From DATAEE01 sp036257535 (GTDB taxonomy: Bacteria; Acidobacteriota; Vicinamibacteria; Vicinamibacterales; 2-12-FULL-66-21), in assembly GCA_036257535.1 (NCBI GenBank), contig DATAFJ010000169.1, positions 1 to 64,000 of the forward strand: a DNA stretch of 64,000 nt, in the 5' to 3' direction. This document shows positions 7,294 through 15,319 of the stretch, one piece after another. The first letter of the stretch is position 1. Each line of letters begins with the position of its first letter. The notes under the pieces are model-generated. The model saw only the letters and a list, made by a program, of their open reading frames with translations. It made no database searches and was not told the DNA's origin. A program made the position numbers and the translations under genes.

Positions 7294-9678
7294 ATGAACC
7301 TCGAGCCGGGGACGCTTTTGTCCCACTACCGGTTGATCGAGAAGGTCGGCCAGGGCGGGATGGGTGTGGTCTATCGGGCATTCGACACCCACCTCGAGCG
7401 CGAGGTCGCCCTGAAGTTCCTGCCTGAGGAGTTCGCTGCCGACCCTGACCGTCTCGCTCGCTTCATCCGGGAAGCGAAGACAATCGCCGCGCTAAATCAT
7501 CCGAACATCGTCGGTATCCACTCGGTCGAAGAAGAACGCGGCGTCCGCTTCATCACGATGGAGTTCGTACGCGGCAAGACGCTGAAGCAGCTCATCCCGC
7601 GAAAGGGCCTATCGACTAAGGAGCTGCTCGCGCTCGCGGTTCCGATGGTCGAAGCAGTGAGTGTGGCACACGAACAGGGCATCACCCATCGCGATTTGAA
7701 GCCCGACAACATCATGATCACCCCCGATGGCCGGGTGAAGATTCTCGACCTCGGACTCGCAATCACAAAACCGCTGGAGCCGGCGACGGCTCAAAGCGAG
7801 GTGACGACTTCAACTGATGAAGTGGGGCTGATGATCGGCACGGCAGCTTACATGTCGCCGGAGCAGATCGAAGGCCGGCGGGTGGACCACCGCGCCGACA
7901 TCTTCGCCCTCGGAGTGATCCTCTACGAGATGGCGACCGGTCAGCGGCCGTTCAAAGGCAGCTCGAGCCTCCAGGTCATTTCGTCGATCTTGCACGACAC
8001 CCCGGTCCCCATGAGCGAGCTTAACCCGTTGCATCCTCATGAGCTCGATCGCGTCGTCCGGCACAGCCTGGCAAAGGATCGGGAACGGCGGTATCAGACG
8101 GCGAAGGATGTCCGAAACGATCTCGACGAACTAAAGCGGGAGCTGGACTCTGGCGTGAGCCCGGTTGTGGGGTCCGTCCGGCCACCGGCGACTCGCCGAG
8201 CTGCATACGTGCTGGCCTTCGGCCTGATCGTCGCTGTTGTCGGAATACTCTCGGTGGCAGAGCTCAGGAATACTTGGGGTGGCCGAGCGGTGGCCAAACG
8301 GAATTCCATTGCCATCCTCCCGCTGAAAAACCTGAGCGCTGATCAGGAGAACGAGTACTTCAGCGACGGCGTCACCGAAGACATCGCGGCGCAGCTTGCC
8401 AAGGTGGGGGAGCTGCGTATCATCGCCGGGGCGTCTGCGGCGCGCTACAGGGATCGACGTAAGAGCCCGATTGAGCTCGGCTCCACGCTGGGCGTTGCAA
8501 CTGTGCTCGACGGCAGCGTACGCCGCGCCGGCGATCGGGTGCGCATCGTCAGTCAGCTTCTCGATGTGAGGACCGGCGAGCAGTTGTGGTCCGAAACCTA
8601 CGACCGCGAGCTGAAGGACATCTTCGCGATTCAGGCGGATGTCGCCCGGCAGATCGCCATCGCGCTCACCGGCGAACTGTCGTCCGCGGATGCAGCGCGG
8701 CTGCATCCCCGGCGGCCGCAAGACCTCGACGCCTTTGATCTCTACCTGCGGGGACGGTACTACTGGAACATGCGGTCGAGCGACAGCCTGAAGCGCAGCA
8801 TCCAGTACTTCCAGGAGGCCATCGAGCGCGATCCGGATTACGCCCTTGCATACGCCGGCCTGGCCGACGCCTACAACCTTCTCGGCGTGTACGGTGTGGT
8901 TCCGCGCGGCGAGGCTGGAGCCCGCGCCAGCGCCGCTGCATCGAAGGCTCTCGCCCTCGATGAGTCGTTGGCCGAAGCGCACGCCTCGCTTGCGCTGGTG
9001 CACCAGGAACGGTTCGAGTGGGATGCCGCCGAGCGGGGTTTCAGGCGTGCGCTCGAGCTGAAGCCAAGCTACGCCACCGCGCATCACTGGTATGCGGCTT
9101 ATCTCGCAGGCCGCGGACGTTCCCCCGAGGCGCTGACCGAGATTCGACGGGCGCTCGCGCTGGACCCGTTGTCGATCAGCATCAACTCTGAGCTGGCGGC
9201 GATCCTGATTCTCGCGCGCCGTTTCGACGAAGCGATCGGCCAGGTCGAGGGGAGCCTGGAATTAGACCCTTCGTTCGGTCGTGCGCACATGGTCCTGGCC
9301 GAAGCGTATGCCCATAAAGGCGCATACGACCGGGCGCTCGAAGAAGCCGAACGCGCGGTGGCGCTCGACGGGCGAACCACGGAGCTGCGCGCAAATGTCG
9401 GCTACGTTCTGGCGCTGGCAGGCCGAGACGCCGAAGCAGAGAAAATTGCCTTCGAGCTCGCCAAGCTGCATGAAAAGAGGGAAGATGGCGCGGCCGGAGC
9501 TGTCGCCACCGTTTACGCGGGTCTCGGCCTGAACGATCGCGCGTTCGAGTGGCTCGATCGCGCGCGTGAGCAGCGGGATCCCGTGATCGGCTCGCTGCAG
9601 GCGGATCCCAGGTTCGACAGCCTTCGATCGGATCCCCGGTTTGCACGATTTCTCCGGGAAGTCGGTCTCGCGCCTTAG
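7294..9678 (+). CDS. Ser/Thr protein kinase with TolB-like domain and TPR repeats
   Basis: The 794-aa protein has a kinase domain at about residues 12-275: GQGGMG (19-24), VALK Lys41, HRDLKPDN (132-139), DLG (152-154) in place of DFG, and YMSPEQ. A membrane helix lies at about 303-323. It is followed by a TolB-N/FlgO-like adaptor starting NSIAILPLKNLSADQ with YFSDGVTEDI, then TPR repeats to the C-terminus. This architecture is common in Acidobacteria; the extracytoplasmic part is thought to sense or bind partners. The DLG variant is frequent in this group and does not by itself mean inactivity. The gene ends 33 nt before the borosin precursor gene with no terminator between, so co-transcription is likely. 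Whether it regulates that system is not shown. Confidence 0.9.
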   Translation: MNLEPGTLLSHYRLIEKVGQGGMGVVYRAFDTHLEREVALKFLPEEFAADPDRLARFIREAKTIAALNHPNIVGIHSVEEERGVRFITMEFVRGKTLKQLIPRKGLSTKELLALAVPMVEAVSVAHEQGITHRDLKPDNIMITPDGRVKILDLGLAITKPLEPATAQSEVTTSTDEVGLMIGTAAYMSPEQIEGRRVDHRADIFALGVILYEMATGQRPFKGSSSLQVISSILHDTPVPMSELNPLHPHELDRVVRHSLAKDRERRYQTAKDVRNDLDELKRELDSGVSPVVGSVRPPATRRAAYVLAFGLIVAVVGILSVAELRNTWGGRAVAKRNSIAILPLKNLSADQENEYFSDGVTEDIAAQLAKVGELRIIAGASAARYRDRRKSPIELGSTLGVATVLDGSVRRAGDRVRIVSQLLDVRTGEQLWSETYDRELKDIFAIQADVARQIAIALTGELSSADAARLHPRRPQDLDAFDLYLRGRYYWNMRSSDSLKRSIQYFQEAIERDPDYALAYAGLADAYNLLGVYGVVPRGEAGARASAAASKALALDESLAEAHASLALVHQERFEWDAAERGFRRALELKPSYATAHHWYAAYLAGRGRSPEALTEIRRALALDPLSISINSELAAILILARRFDEAIGQVEGSLELDPSFGRAHMVLAEAYAHKGAYDRALEEAERAVALDGRTTELRANVGYVLALAGRDAEAEKIAFELAKLHEKREDGAAGAVATVYAGLGLNDRAFEWLDRAREQRDPVIGSLQADPRFDSLRSDPRFARFLREVGLAP

Positions 9679-9711
9679 GCCACGCCGCTCGCACATCTCG
9701 AGGAGGAAACG

Positions 9712-10071
9712 ATGAGCGACAACCTGCACAAGTTCCTGATTGCTCTCGCATCGGATCCCGACCTGATGGATCGGTTCGAGGCAGACCCCCGCGGTGAGCT
9801 CAACAAGGCGGGTCTTACTTCAACAGAGAAGGCCGCCGTCCTAACGCACGACCCGGCGGAACTTCGCACCGCGCTCGGGAACTCTCCTACCGCGGACGTT
9901 CTGACCCGCGTGTTGAAGCACCCGAGAAGGAGAAGAAAGGCTAGAAAGGCCGCGCGGAAAGTTGTGAGGAAGATGAGGAAGGCGCGAAGGAAGACCCGTC
10001 GGAGCGTCCGGAAGGCACCGCGGAAGCAGAGGGCATACGGCCGCCGGGCACGCGCGAGGGCGAAGGTCTGA
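9712..10071 (+). CDS. Probable split-borosin RiPP precursor with polybasic C-terminal region
   Basis: The 119-aa protein has a strong Shine-Dalgarno AGGAGG (9701-9706), 5 nt before ATG 9712. Residues 1-65 form a compact helical domain: MSDNLHKFLIALASDPDLMD, then ADP, an AGLTSTEKAAVL helix and THDPAELRTALG. From memory this closely resembles the borosin-binding leader domain of split bacterial borosin precursors such as SonA of Shewanella (few-residue-spaced 'DP-LM', 'GLT-E', 'AV-T-D' pattern). Residues 70-119 are extraordinary: 28 of about 50 are Arg or Lys, with no acidic residue, alternating with Ala, Val, Thr and Ser. Known borosin cores are hydrophobic, so the core here is unidentified. 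The stop overlaps the putative start of the methyltransferase gene by 4 nt. The alternative reading is a small nucleic-acid-binding basic protein with a leader-like domain. Confidence 0.75.
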   Translation: MSDNLHKFLIALASDPDLMDRFEADPRGELNKAGLTSTEKAAVLTHDPAELRTALGNSPTADVLTRVLKHPRRRRKARKAARKVVRKMRKARRKTRRSVRKAPRKQRAYGRRARARAKV

Positions 10072-10865
10072 TCACCAAAGCGGGGAGCCCGCGCCGCGGA
10101 TCCCTGATCGTTGTCGGCACCGGCATCAACCTCATCGGCCAGACGACGCTCGAGGCTGTGGCGTGTATGCAGCGCGCCGAAAAACTGCTTTATTTGGTGG
10201 GCCAGCCGTCGACCGCAATCTGGCTCAGGGAGCTCAACCCTACAGCATGCACGCTCGACGACTGTTATGCCCTTGGGAAGCCGCGCGAGCAGGCCTACCG
10301 CGAGATGACGAGGCGGATCCTCTCTGAGGTCCGTGCGGGCTTCCGCGTCTGCGCTGCGTTTTACGGCCATCCCGGCGTTCTCGTCGACGCGACGCACGAC
10401 GCGATTCGACGAGCGCGCCGGGAAGGCTTTCCGGCCAGGATGCTCCCAGGTGTTTCCGCCGACGGATGCCTATTCGCCGATCTCGGAATTGATCCGGGCG
10501 AGCATGGTTGCCAGAGCTTCGAGGCCACCGACTTTCTCGCGTCGCACCGGCGGTTCGATTCTTCGAGCGGTCTGATTCTGTGGCAGGTAGGTGTGCTGGG
10601 CGAGGGCAGCATTCGTAAGGCGATGGCGTGTCGATCGGAGCGTCTCCGAGTGCTGACCAGTGTCCTCCGCCGGCACTATGCAATGGACCACCGGGTCGTG
10701 TTGTACGAAGCCGCTCAGTACCCGGTATGCAATCCGATCATCAAGCGGATGGCCCTGTCCAAGCTGTCGCAGACTACCGTCCTGCCCATGGCGACCCTGT
10801 ACGTTCCCCCAAAGCGGCCGCGGCCGCTCGACCCGAAGATCATGCGGTGGTTGGACGAGGACTGA
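10068..10865 (+). CDS. Borosin-type peptide alpha-N-methyltransferase (tetrapyrrole methylase fold)
   Basis: This would S-adenosylmethionine-dependently methylate backbone amides of the precursor at 9712. From CTG 10068 the 265-aa product has the SAM loop GSLIVVGTGINLIGQ (11-25), YGHPGVLV (99-106), and LPGVSADGCLFADL (126-139) followed by GIDPGEHGCQSFEATDFL. These blocks are diagnostic of OphMA/SonM-type borosin methyltransferases within the TP-methylase family. Y67, R73 and Y77 align with the Tyr66/Arg72/Tyr76 catalytic cluster of OphMA (alignment by eye). The frame is open from 9945, yet between there and the SAM loop there is no ATG, GTG or TTG. The only upstream NTG is CTG 10068, which overlaps the precursor stop as CTGA. 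GTG 10158 would delete the SAM loop and is rejected as the start. No clasp or core is fused to this enzyme, so it acts in trans. Confidence 0.85.
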   Translation: MITKAGSPRRGSLIVVGTGINLIGQTTLEAVACMQRAEKLLYLVGQPSTAIWLRELNPTACTLDDCYALGKPREQAYREMTRRILSEVRAGFRVCAAFYGHPGVLVDATHDAIRRARREGFPARMLPGVSADGCLFADLGIDPGEHGCQSFEATDFLASHRRFDSSSGLILWQVGVLGEGSIRKAMACRSERLRVLTSVLRRHYAMDHRVVLYEAAQYPVCNPIIKRMALSKLSQTTVLPMATLYVPPKRPRPLDPKIMRWLDED

Positions 10866-10895
10866 GGTGTCTACGGCCCGGTCTGGGGCGCAGGC

Positions 10896-11519
10896 TCACC
10901 CCAAGATCCTTCGCAGCTCACCTCCGCCCATGCCGGTGTTGTACGGCGGCGTGTCCGGCTCGAACTCCTTGCCGCGCGCGAGCGCGCCGACGGGAACCGG
11001 ATCGAAGCCGGCGTCTTTGACGAGACCGGCCACAATCCCCAGCGCGTCGGGATCGTCGCTCGCGAGCGGAATGCCGACCTGGTCGCCCTTGCGATGGGCC
11101 TCGCTTCCGAGCGTCTTGTAATACACGGTGTTGAACGCCTTCACCCACCTCACGTTCGGAAACATGGCAGCTGCCCACGCAGCGCTGCCGCCGCGATGGG
11201 CAGTGGCCTGACGCGCGATATCTCCGTCACGACGCTCGTACGCGTTCCCCGTGTCCATTACGATCTTGCCGGTTAGGACTGACGCGAGATCGCGCGCGAG
11301 GTCGGGAATCGCCTTGAGCGGTACCGTCAGCATCACGACGTCGCCGAACGCGGCGGCTTCCATCGGAGTGCCCGCTGACGCACGCGGACCGATCTCGTGG
11401 ACGAGCGGCTTCAGCTGGTCGGGGTGACGTGAGGCGAGGCGTACCTCGTGCCCGGCATCGGCCCACAGCTTTGCCAGCGTGGATCCGATCATTCCTGCGC
11501 CGACAATTCCTATACGCAT
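10896..11519 (-). CDS. NADPH-dependent F420 reductase-like oxidoreductase
   Basis: The 207-aa protein has a Rossmann N-terminus MRIGIVGAGMIGSTLAKLWA with the dinucleotide motif GAGMIG (7-12). ASRHP follows beta2, where NADP-preferring members carry small or basic residues. Later blocks DVVMLTVPLKAI, KIVMDTGNAY and VKAFNTVYYKTL fit the NADP oxidoreductase, coenzyme F420-dependent family (Npd/Fno-like). Many acidobacterial members have unknown substrates and may not use F420. It converges on the methyltransferase gene (30-nt gap) and is probably not part of that operon. Confidence 0.85.
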   Translation of the reverse strand: MRIGIVGAGMIGSTLAKLWADAGHEVRLASRHPDQLKPLVHEIGPRASAGTPMEAAAFGDVVMLTVPLKAIPDLARDLASVLTGKIVMDTGNAYERRDGDIARQATAHRGGSAAWAAAMFPNVRWVKAFNTVYYKTLGSEAHRKGDQVGIPLASDDPDALGIVAGLVKDAGFDPVPVGALARGKEFEPDTPPYNTGMGGGELRRILG

Positions 11520-11586
11520 AATCCTCTATGACCGCCGATGCGCGGTGAGGGATCCCTGCATGAGCTTTGATTCCGGCGAGCGCCGC

Positions 11587-11592
11587 TATGAT
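11587..11592 (+). promoter_or_regulatory. -10 element TATGAT, leaderless-type spacing
   Basis: TATGAT ends 6 nt before ATG 11599, which has no Shine-Dalgarno. This supports 11599 as both the translation start and the probable transcription start of the VOC gene. Confidence 0.45.
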
Positions 11593-11598
11593 CGAAGC

Positions 11599-11973
11599 AT
11601 GTTGAAAGACGCACCGATCGTTCCATACATACCGGCGAAGGACGTCGCGCGAGCGCGCACGTTCTACGAAGAAAAGGTCGGCCTCGTGCCGCGTGAAGAG
11701 GTGGCTGGAGGCGTCGTGTACGAGTGCGGCAAGGGGTCGTGGGTCTTCCTTTATCCGACCCCCGGCGCCGGTACGTCGAAGGCGAGTCAGGCGTTCTGGC
11801 AGGTCGCGGACGTCGAGGCTGAGGTCGCGCAGCTGAAAGCCAGGGGCGTGGTCTTCGAGGAGTACGACAGGCCCGGTCTCAAGACGGTCAACGGCATCAT
11901 GACGGCCGGGAACAACAAGGCCGCATGGTTCAAGGACCCAGAGGGAAACATCATGGCGATCATTCAACTCTAG
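11599..11973 (+). CDS. VOC (glyoxalase/bleomycin resistance) family protein
   Basis: The 124-aa protein starts MLKDAPIVPYIPAKDVARAR. It has the paired beta-alpha-beta-beta-beta layout of the vicinal-oxygen-chelate fold: RTFYEEKVGLVPREE in the first half and AAWFKDPEGNIMAIIQL at the end. The PEGN-x-M/x-I/Q ending is typical. The usual metal-binding His at the N-terminal strand is not evident, so catalytic metal use is uncertain. An upstream in-frame ATG at 11479 would overlap the divergent reductase gene and gives no homology, so 11599 is preferred. The next gene begins 3 nt after the stop, so the two are probably translated together. Confidence 0.85.
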   Translation: MLKDAPIVPYIPAKDVARARTFYEEKVGLVPREEVAGGVVYECGKGSWVFLYPTPGAGTSKASQAFWQVADVEAEVAQLKARGVVFEEYDRPGLKTVNGIMTAGNNKAAWFKDPEGNIMAIIQL

Positions 11974-11976
11974 CGC

Positions 11977-13158
11977 ATGCGCACCGCGACCCTCATCGCC
12001 ACGACTCTTCTCGTCGCGCAGGCTGTTGTTTCACCGCCGATCCACCGCTTCGATGGCACGCCGGTTTCCGCCGGGCTGATCGACACGGAAGCGCGGCGGA
12101 TGATGGCTGATGCCAGGGTGCAGGGCCTCGCAATGGCGGCCGTCGACGATGGGAAAGTCGTGTTCGTGCGGGCGTGGGGACATCGCAACGTCGAGAAGAA
12201 GCTGCCGCTCGAGATCGACACGATCATGTACGGCGCGTCGCTCACGAAGTTCGCGTTCGCCTACATGGTGATGCAGCTCGTGGATGAGGGGAAGATCGAT
12301 CTCGATCGGTCGATCGCCGACTACCTGCCGAAACCGCTGCCGGAGTATGAATTCTACGCTGCACTCAGCACCGACGAGCGGTGGCGCAAGTTGACGGCGC
12401 GCATCCTGCTGAGCCACACCAGCGGCCTCGCCAACTTCGCGTTCCTCGAGCCGGACGACGAGAAGATGCGGCTCCACTTCGATCCCGGCAGCCGCTACGC
12501 GTATTCGGGCGAAGGCTACATCCTGATGCAGTTCGTCCTGGAAACCGGCCTCGGCCTCAAGCTCGGGGACGAGATGCAGCGCCGCGTGTTCGATCGTTTC
12601 AGGATGACGCGCACCGCCATGATGTGGCGTGAGGACTTCGCCGGCAATCTCGCCGACGGTTACGGCGGAGACGGCTCTTTCGAGGCGCACAGCCGCCGGA
12701 GCCGGCCTCGCGCCGCGGGATCGATGGACACCACGATCGACGACTTCGCGAAGTTCCTCGCCGGTTTCGTTCGCGGCGAAGGTCTGTCGGCTCGCTCGCG
12801 CGCCGAGATGGTCAAGCCGCAGATTCCGATCGCGACACCGAGTCAGTTCCCGACCTTCCTCGAGACCTCCTCGCCTGCGATGCAGGCGATCAAGCTGTCG
12901 GCCGGCCTTGGCGTGATCACGTTCGAGGGTCCGTATGGACGCGCCTTTTTCAAGGGTGGACACAACGACACGACCGGGAACCAGGCAATCTGCGTCGAGA
13001 CAACCAGGCGATGCGTGCTGTACCTCGCAAACGACGTGCGTGCGGAGAGTCTCTATCAGCGGTTGACGGAGGCGACGCTCGGCGATCCGGGGATGCCATG
13101 GTCGTGGGAGGGATACAAGCCCTACGAGGTTCGAACAGGTTCGAATAGGTTCGATTAG
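11977..13158 (+). CDS. Secreted serine hydrolase, beta-lactamase class C family
   Basis: The 393-aa protein has a short signal peptide (about 1-18, LIATTLLVAQAVVS). The catalytic SxxK is SLTK in YGASLTKFAFAYMVMQ. The second motif is YSGEGY in SRYAYSGEGYILMQFVLE, replacing the classical YxN, and GGHNDTTG near the end takes the place of KTG. HTSGLANF before the second motif is characteristic of this esterase/D-aminopeptidase-like group. It is likely a periplasmic or secreted esterase or peptidase; the substrate is unknown. It is coupled to the VOC gene. The last codons lie inside a 10-bp tandem repeat, so the C-terminus (after YKPYEVRTG) may be repeat-derived. Confidence 0.88.
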   Translation: MRTATLIATTLLVAQAVVSPPIHRFDGTPVSAGLIDTEARRMMADARVQGLAMAAVDDGKVVFVRAWGHRNVEKKLPLEIDTIMYGASLTKFAFAYMVMQLVDEGKIDLDRSIADYLPKPLPEYEFYAALSTDERWRKLTARILLSHTSGLANFAFLEPDDEKMRLHFDPGSRYAYSGEGYILMQFVLETGLGLKLGDEMQRRVFDRFRMTRTAMMWREDFAGNLADGYGGDGSFEAHSRRSRPRAAGSMDTTIDDFAKFLAGFVRGEGLSARSRAEMVKPQIPIATPSQFPTFLETSSPAMQAIKLSAGLGVITFEGPYGRAFFKGGHNDTTGNQAICVETTRRCVLYLANDVRAESLYQRLTEATLGDPGMPWSWEGYKPYEVRTGSNRFD

Positions 13159-13166
13159 GTTCGAAA
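13127..13166. repeat. Four copies of a 10-bp tandem repeat (AGGTTCGAAN)
   Basis: Copies start at 13127, 13137, 13147 and 13157 and differ at one or two bases (AGGTTCGAAC, -AAT, -ATT, -AAA). The array spans the end of the serine hydrolase gene, including its TAG, and the gap to the convergent patatin gene. Confidence 0.8.
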
Positions 13167-13170
13167 GGGG

Positions 13171-15297
13171 TCACGGCTGACGGCGGTCGAGAAACGCTCG
13201 CAACGATTCCACAGCCCGTCGGTTGTCGGCAGCTGCCTCTCGAACCACGGGCGGCACGGCAGGCTCGTCGGCCGTTTCGGGCCAGTGATTCCGGATCTGC
13301 TTCCTCTGCGCAGCGGTGAGATGCCACGACAGCGGCTGGTCGTCGCTCAAGCGAAACGTGAAGTGCCCGAGGTCGACGTCGTAGTCGCTCTTCCACACCT
13401 TTTGAACGAGCGTCAGCTCGACCTGGTTGCGGGCCAGCTGTGAAGTGGCCCGCATCCGCAACAGCGTCTCGATTGGCGCGCTGACGGTACGGGCAAGCGT
13501 GTCGCGCTTCAAGTCCGGGAGCGGTCCCTGGTCGATCATTCCGCTGGCGCGAATCTCGACGAGCGCAATCTTCGTCGCCGCCCGTCCCCGCCTCCGCAGC
13601 CATTCATTCACCACGTCCAGCGCGCTGACGATGCCGGAGTTGTCGTAGTAGCCGCCATCAACCGCGCGGAACACGCGTCCGGTGAAATCGGGCGCGACGT
13701 CCGGACGCGAGTGAGGAGACACGTACGGAAATGTCGCCGACAGGCGCGCGGCGGTGACGAGCTTCAGATCCCTGCCGGGCAGCATCTCGGCCAGATCGCG
13801 GCGCCCGCTGGCCTGTCGGGGTTCGATCGTCACGGGCGACAGGATCAACCGCTCTCCGGTTTCCTGCACCGTCGCGTTGAAGAGTGCGATCGGCCGCCAA
13901 CCGGCGCGGATGCCATCCGTCCACGCGCCCAGCGTTCGATTGCTGTCGGCAAGGTGCGTTCCCCATCGCTGCTCGAGCGCCCACCCGCGATCCCAGATTC
14001 CCAGCAACCGGCCGAGATACGTGCGATGCACGTCGAGGAACGCGAATCCCCAGACCGCGGCCGACAGGCTGGACTCTCCACTCGCGGCCACGACCTCCTC
14101 CATCATGGGCACCGATCCGTCCGTGAAACCGTCCACGTAGTACAGCGATCCAACGGCGCCGCCCGAGACGGCGCTGATGAGCGTGACCTGCTCGTGAAAG
14201 CCGGGGATCTCCTGCCCGAGCCGCTGGAAGACGTGCGTGGTCCACAGCGACGCGGTGATCCCGCCGCCGCTCGCCGCCACGATCACGAGCGTGCCCGCGT
14301 CCTTTGCCACGCGCGCCGCGAGCGCGGCTCGTGAATCCAGTCGTGCGTTGCGCCATTCGCTCACGGGATAGCGATGATCGAACGGGCGCAGGATCGTCCA
14401 CACCACGAGCGTCGTCACGATGAGCGGGATCGTGGGTATGCGAAGCCGGTCGCACATGAACGCAACGAACCCGAGCACCCAGACGAGAACCATGAAGAGG
14501 GCGATCAGGTAGGCCAGCGCGGGAATCGACCACGTGAACGGATCCCAGGATTCCACGTTGGCGGTCTGGCTCCACGGCTTTGCCAGAAAGCCTGTGCCGA
14601 GGAAGATCGCGATGGCGAACATACCGAACAAGAGCGCGCGCCAGTGCAGGACTCGGTAGGCGGCCAGGTACTTGGAGTGGTCGAAGCTTCGCGGCGCGTA
14701 GAGCGTTCCGTACGGGGTGTAACTGAGTATCCATTCCGGGATGATTCGCGGCGGCGGGATCAGGGCGAAGGCGGAACCGAGCAGCCGCGCCGCGACAGCG
14801 GCCGCCACGCCGCCAGCCACCGCCTTCACCACGCCCGCGCGCGACGCGTCGGCCCCTCCGAAGAGCGTCCACATGAGCGGCAGCACGAGGAGCAGGCTCG
14901 CCGTCGCGCGCCCTGGCGTGACGACGCTCGTGTCGAGTTGCGGGTGCGTGTACGCGCCGGTCTTCCAGTTCTCGTGATCGTCGCCGTCGATGAGGAGGCC
15001 GACGCGCAGCGGCGTCGACACCCAGATCACGCGCCTGGTGTATTCGATGGACCACGCACACAGGCAGGCGTAAAAGATCACGATCGCGATCCCGCGCCAG
15101 TCCAGTTGGAAGAGGTTGCCAAGGATCGCCGGCGCTTTCCACGGCGCAATCAACGGAAATGCCAGGAAGGCCAGGCCGAGAACCAGCGGATACCGGACGA
15201 AGAAAAGATATTGAGGAAGGTATTTGAGTCGCGTCCGCGGGTCAGCGACGATGTCCCTGAAAGACCGGCGTCGCCGTGCCGGTGGCGTCCCGCTCAC
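13171..15297 (-). CDS. Membrane-bound patatin-like phospholipase
   Basis: The 708-aa protein starts at GTG 15297. Its N-terminal ~310 residues contain several hydrophobic helices, for example YPLVLGLAFLAFPLIA, IAIVIFYACLCAW and LIALFMVLVWVLGFVAF. A soluble patatin domain follows: VIVAASGGGITASLWT (oxyanion glycine-rich loop), the GxSxG-like SAVSGGAVGSLY nucleophile elbow, and DGGYYDNSGI, whose Asp completes the Ser-Asp dyad. This predicts an acyl hydrolase of membrane lipids tethered in the inner membrane. A TA-rich hexamer CATACT lies 6 nt upstream of the start. It ends 13 nt from the convergent serine hydrolase gene. Confidence 0.85.
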   Translation of the reverse strand: MSGTPPARRRRSFRDIVADPRTRLKYLPQYLFFVRYPLVLGLAFLAFPLIAPWKAPAILGNLFQLDWRGIAIVIFYACLCAWSIEYTRRVIWVSTPLRVGLLIDGDDHENWKTGAYTHPQLDTSVVTPGRATASLLLVLPLMWTLFGGADASRAGVVKAVAGGVAAAVAARLLGSAFALIPPPRIIPEWILSYTPYGTLYAPRSFDHSKYLAAYRVLHWRALLFGMFAIAIFLGTGFLAKPWSQTANVESWDPFTWSIPALAYLIALFMVLVWVLGFVAFMCDRLRIPTIPLIVTTLVVWTILRPFDHRYPVSEWRNARLDSRAALAARVAKDAGTLVIVAASGGGITASLWTTHVFQRLGQEIPGFHEQVTLISAVSGGAVGSLYYVDGFTDGSVPMMEEVVAASGESSLSAAVWGFAFLDVHRTYLGRLLGIWDRGWALEQRWGTHLADSNRTLGAWTDGIRAGWRPIALFNATVQETGERLILSPVTIEPRQASGRRDLAEMLPGRDLKLVTAARLSATFPYVSPHSRPDVAPDFTGRVFRAVDGGYYDNSGIVSALDVVNEWLRRRGRAATKIALVEIRASGMIDQGPLPDLKRDTLARTVSAPIETLLRMRATSQLARNQVELTLVQKVWKSDYDVDLGHFTFRLSDDQPLSWHLTAAQRKQIRNHWPETADEPAVPPVVREAAADNRRAVESLRAFLDRRQP

Positions 15298-15303
15298 GCG
15301 CGC

Positions 15304-15309
15304 AGTATG
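15304..15309 (-). promoter_or_regulatory. -10-like element CATACT, leaderless-type spacing
   Basis: On the minus strand CATACT lies 6 nt before GTG 15297. No Shine-Dalgarno is seen. It matches the pattern found at other starts but is the weakest hexamer in the set. Confidence 0.3.
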
Positions 15310-15319
15310 GCAGATTCTC

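Noticed and set aside
10158..10865. GTG 10158 as start of the borosin methyltransferase
   Set aside because: It would remove the SAM-binding GTGINLIG loop, which is encoded in frame just upstream.
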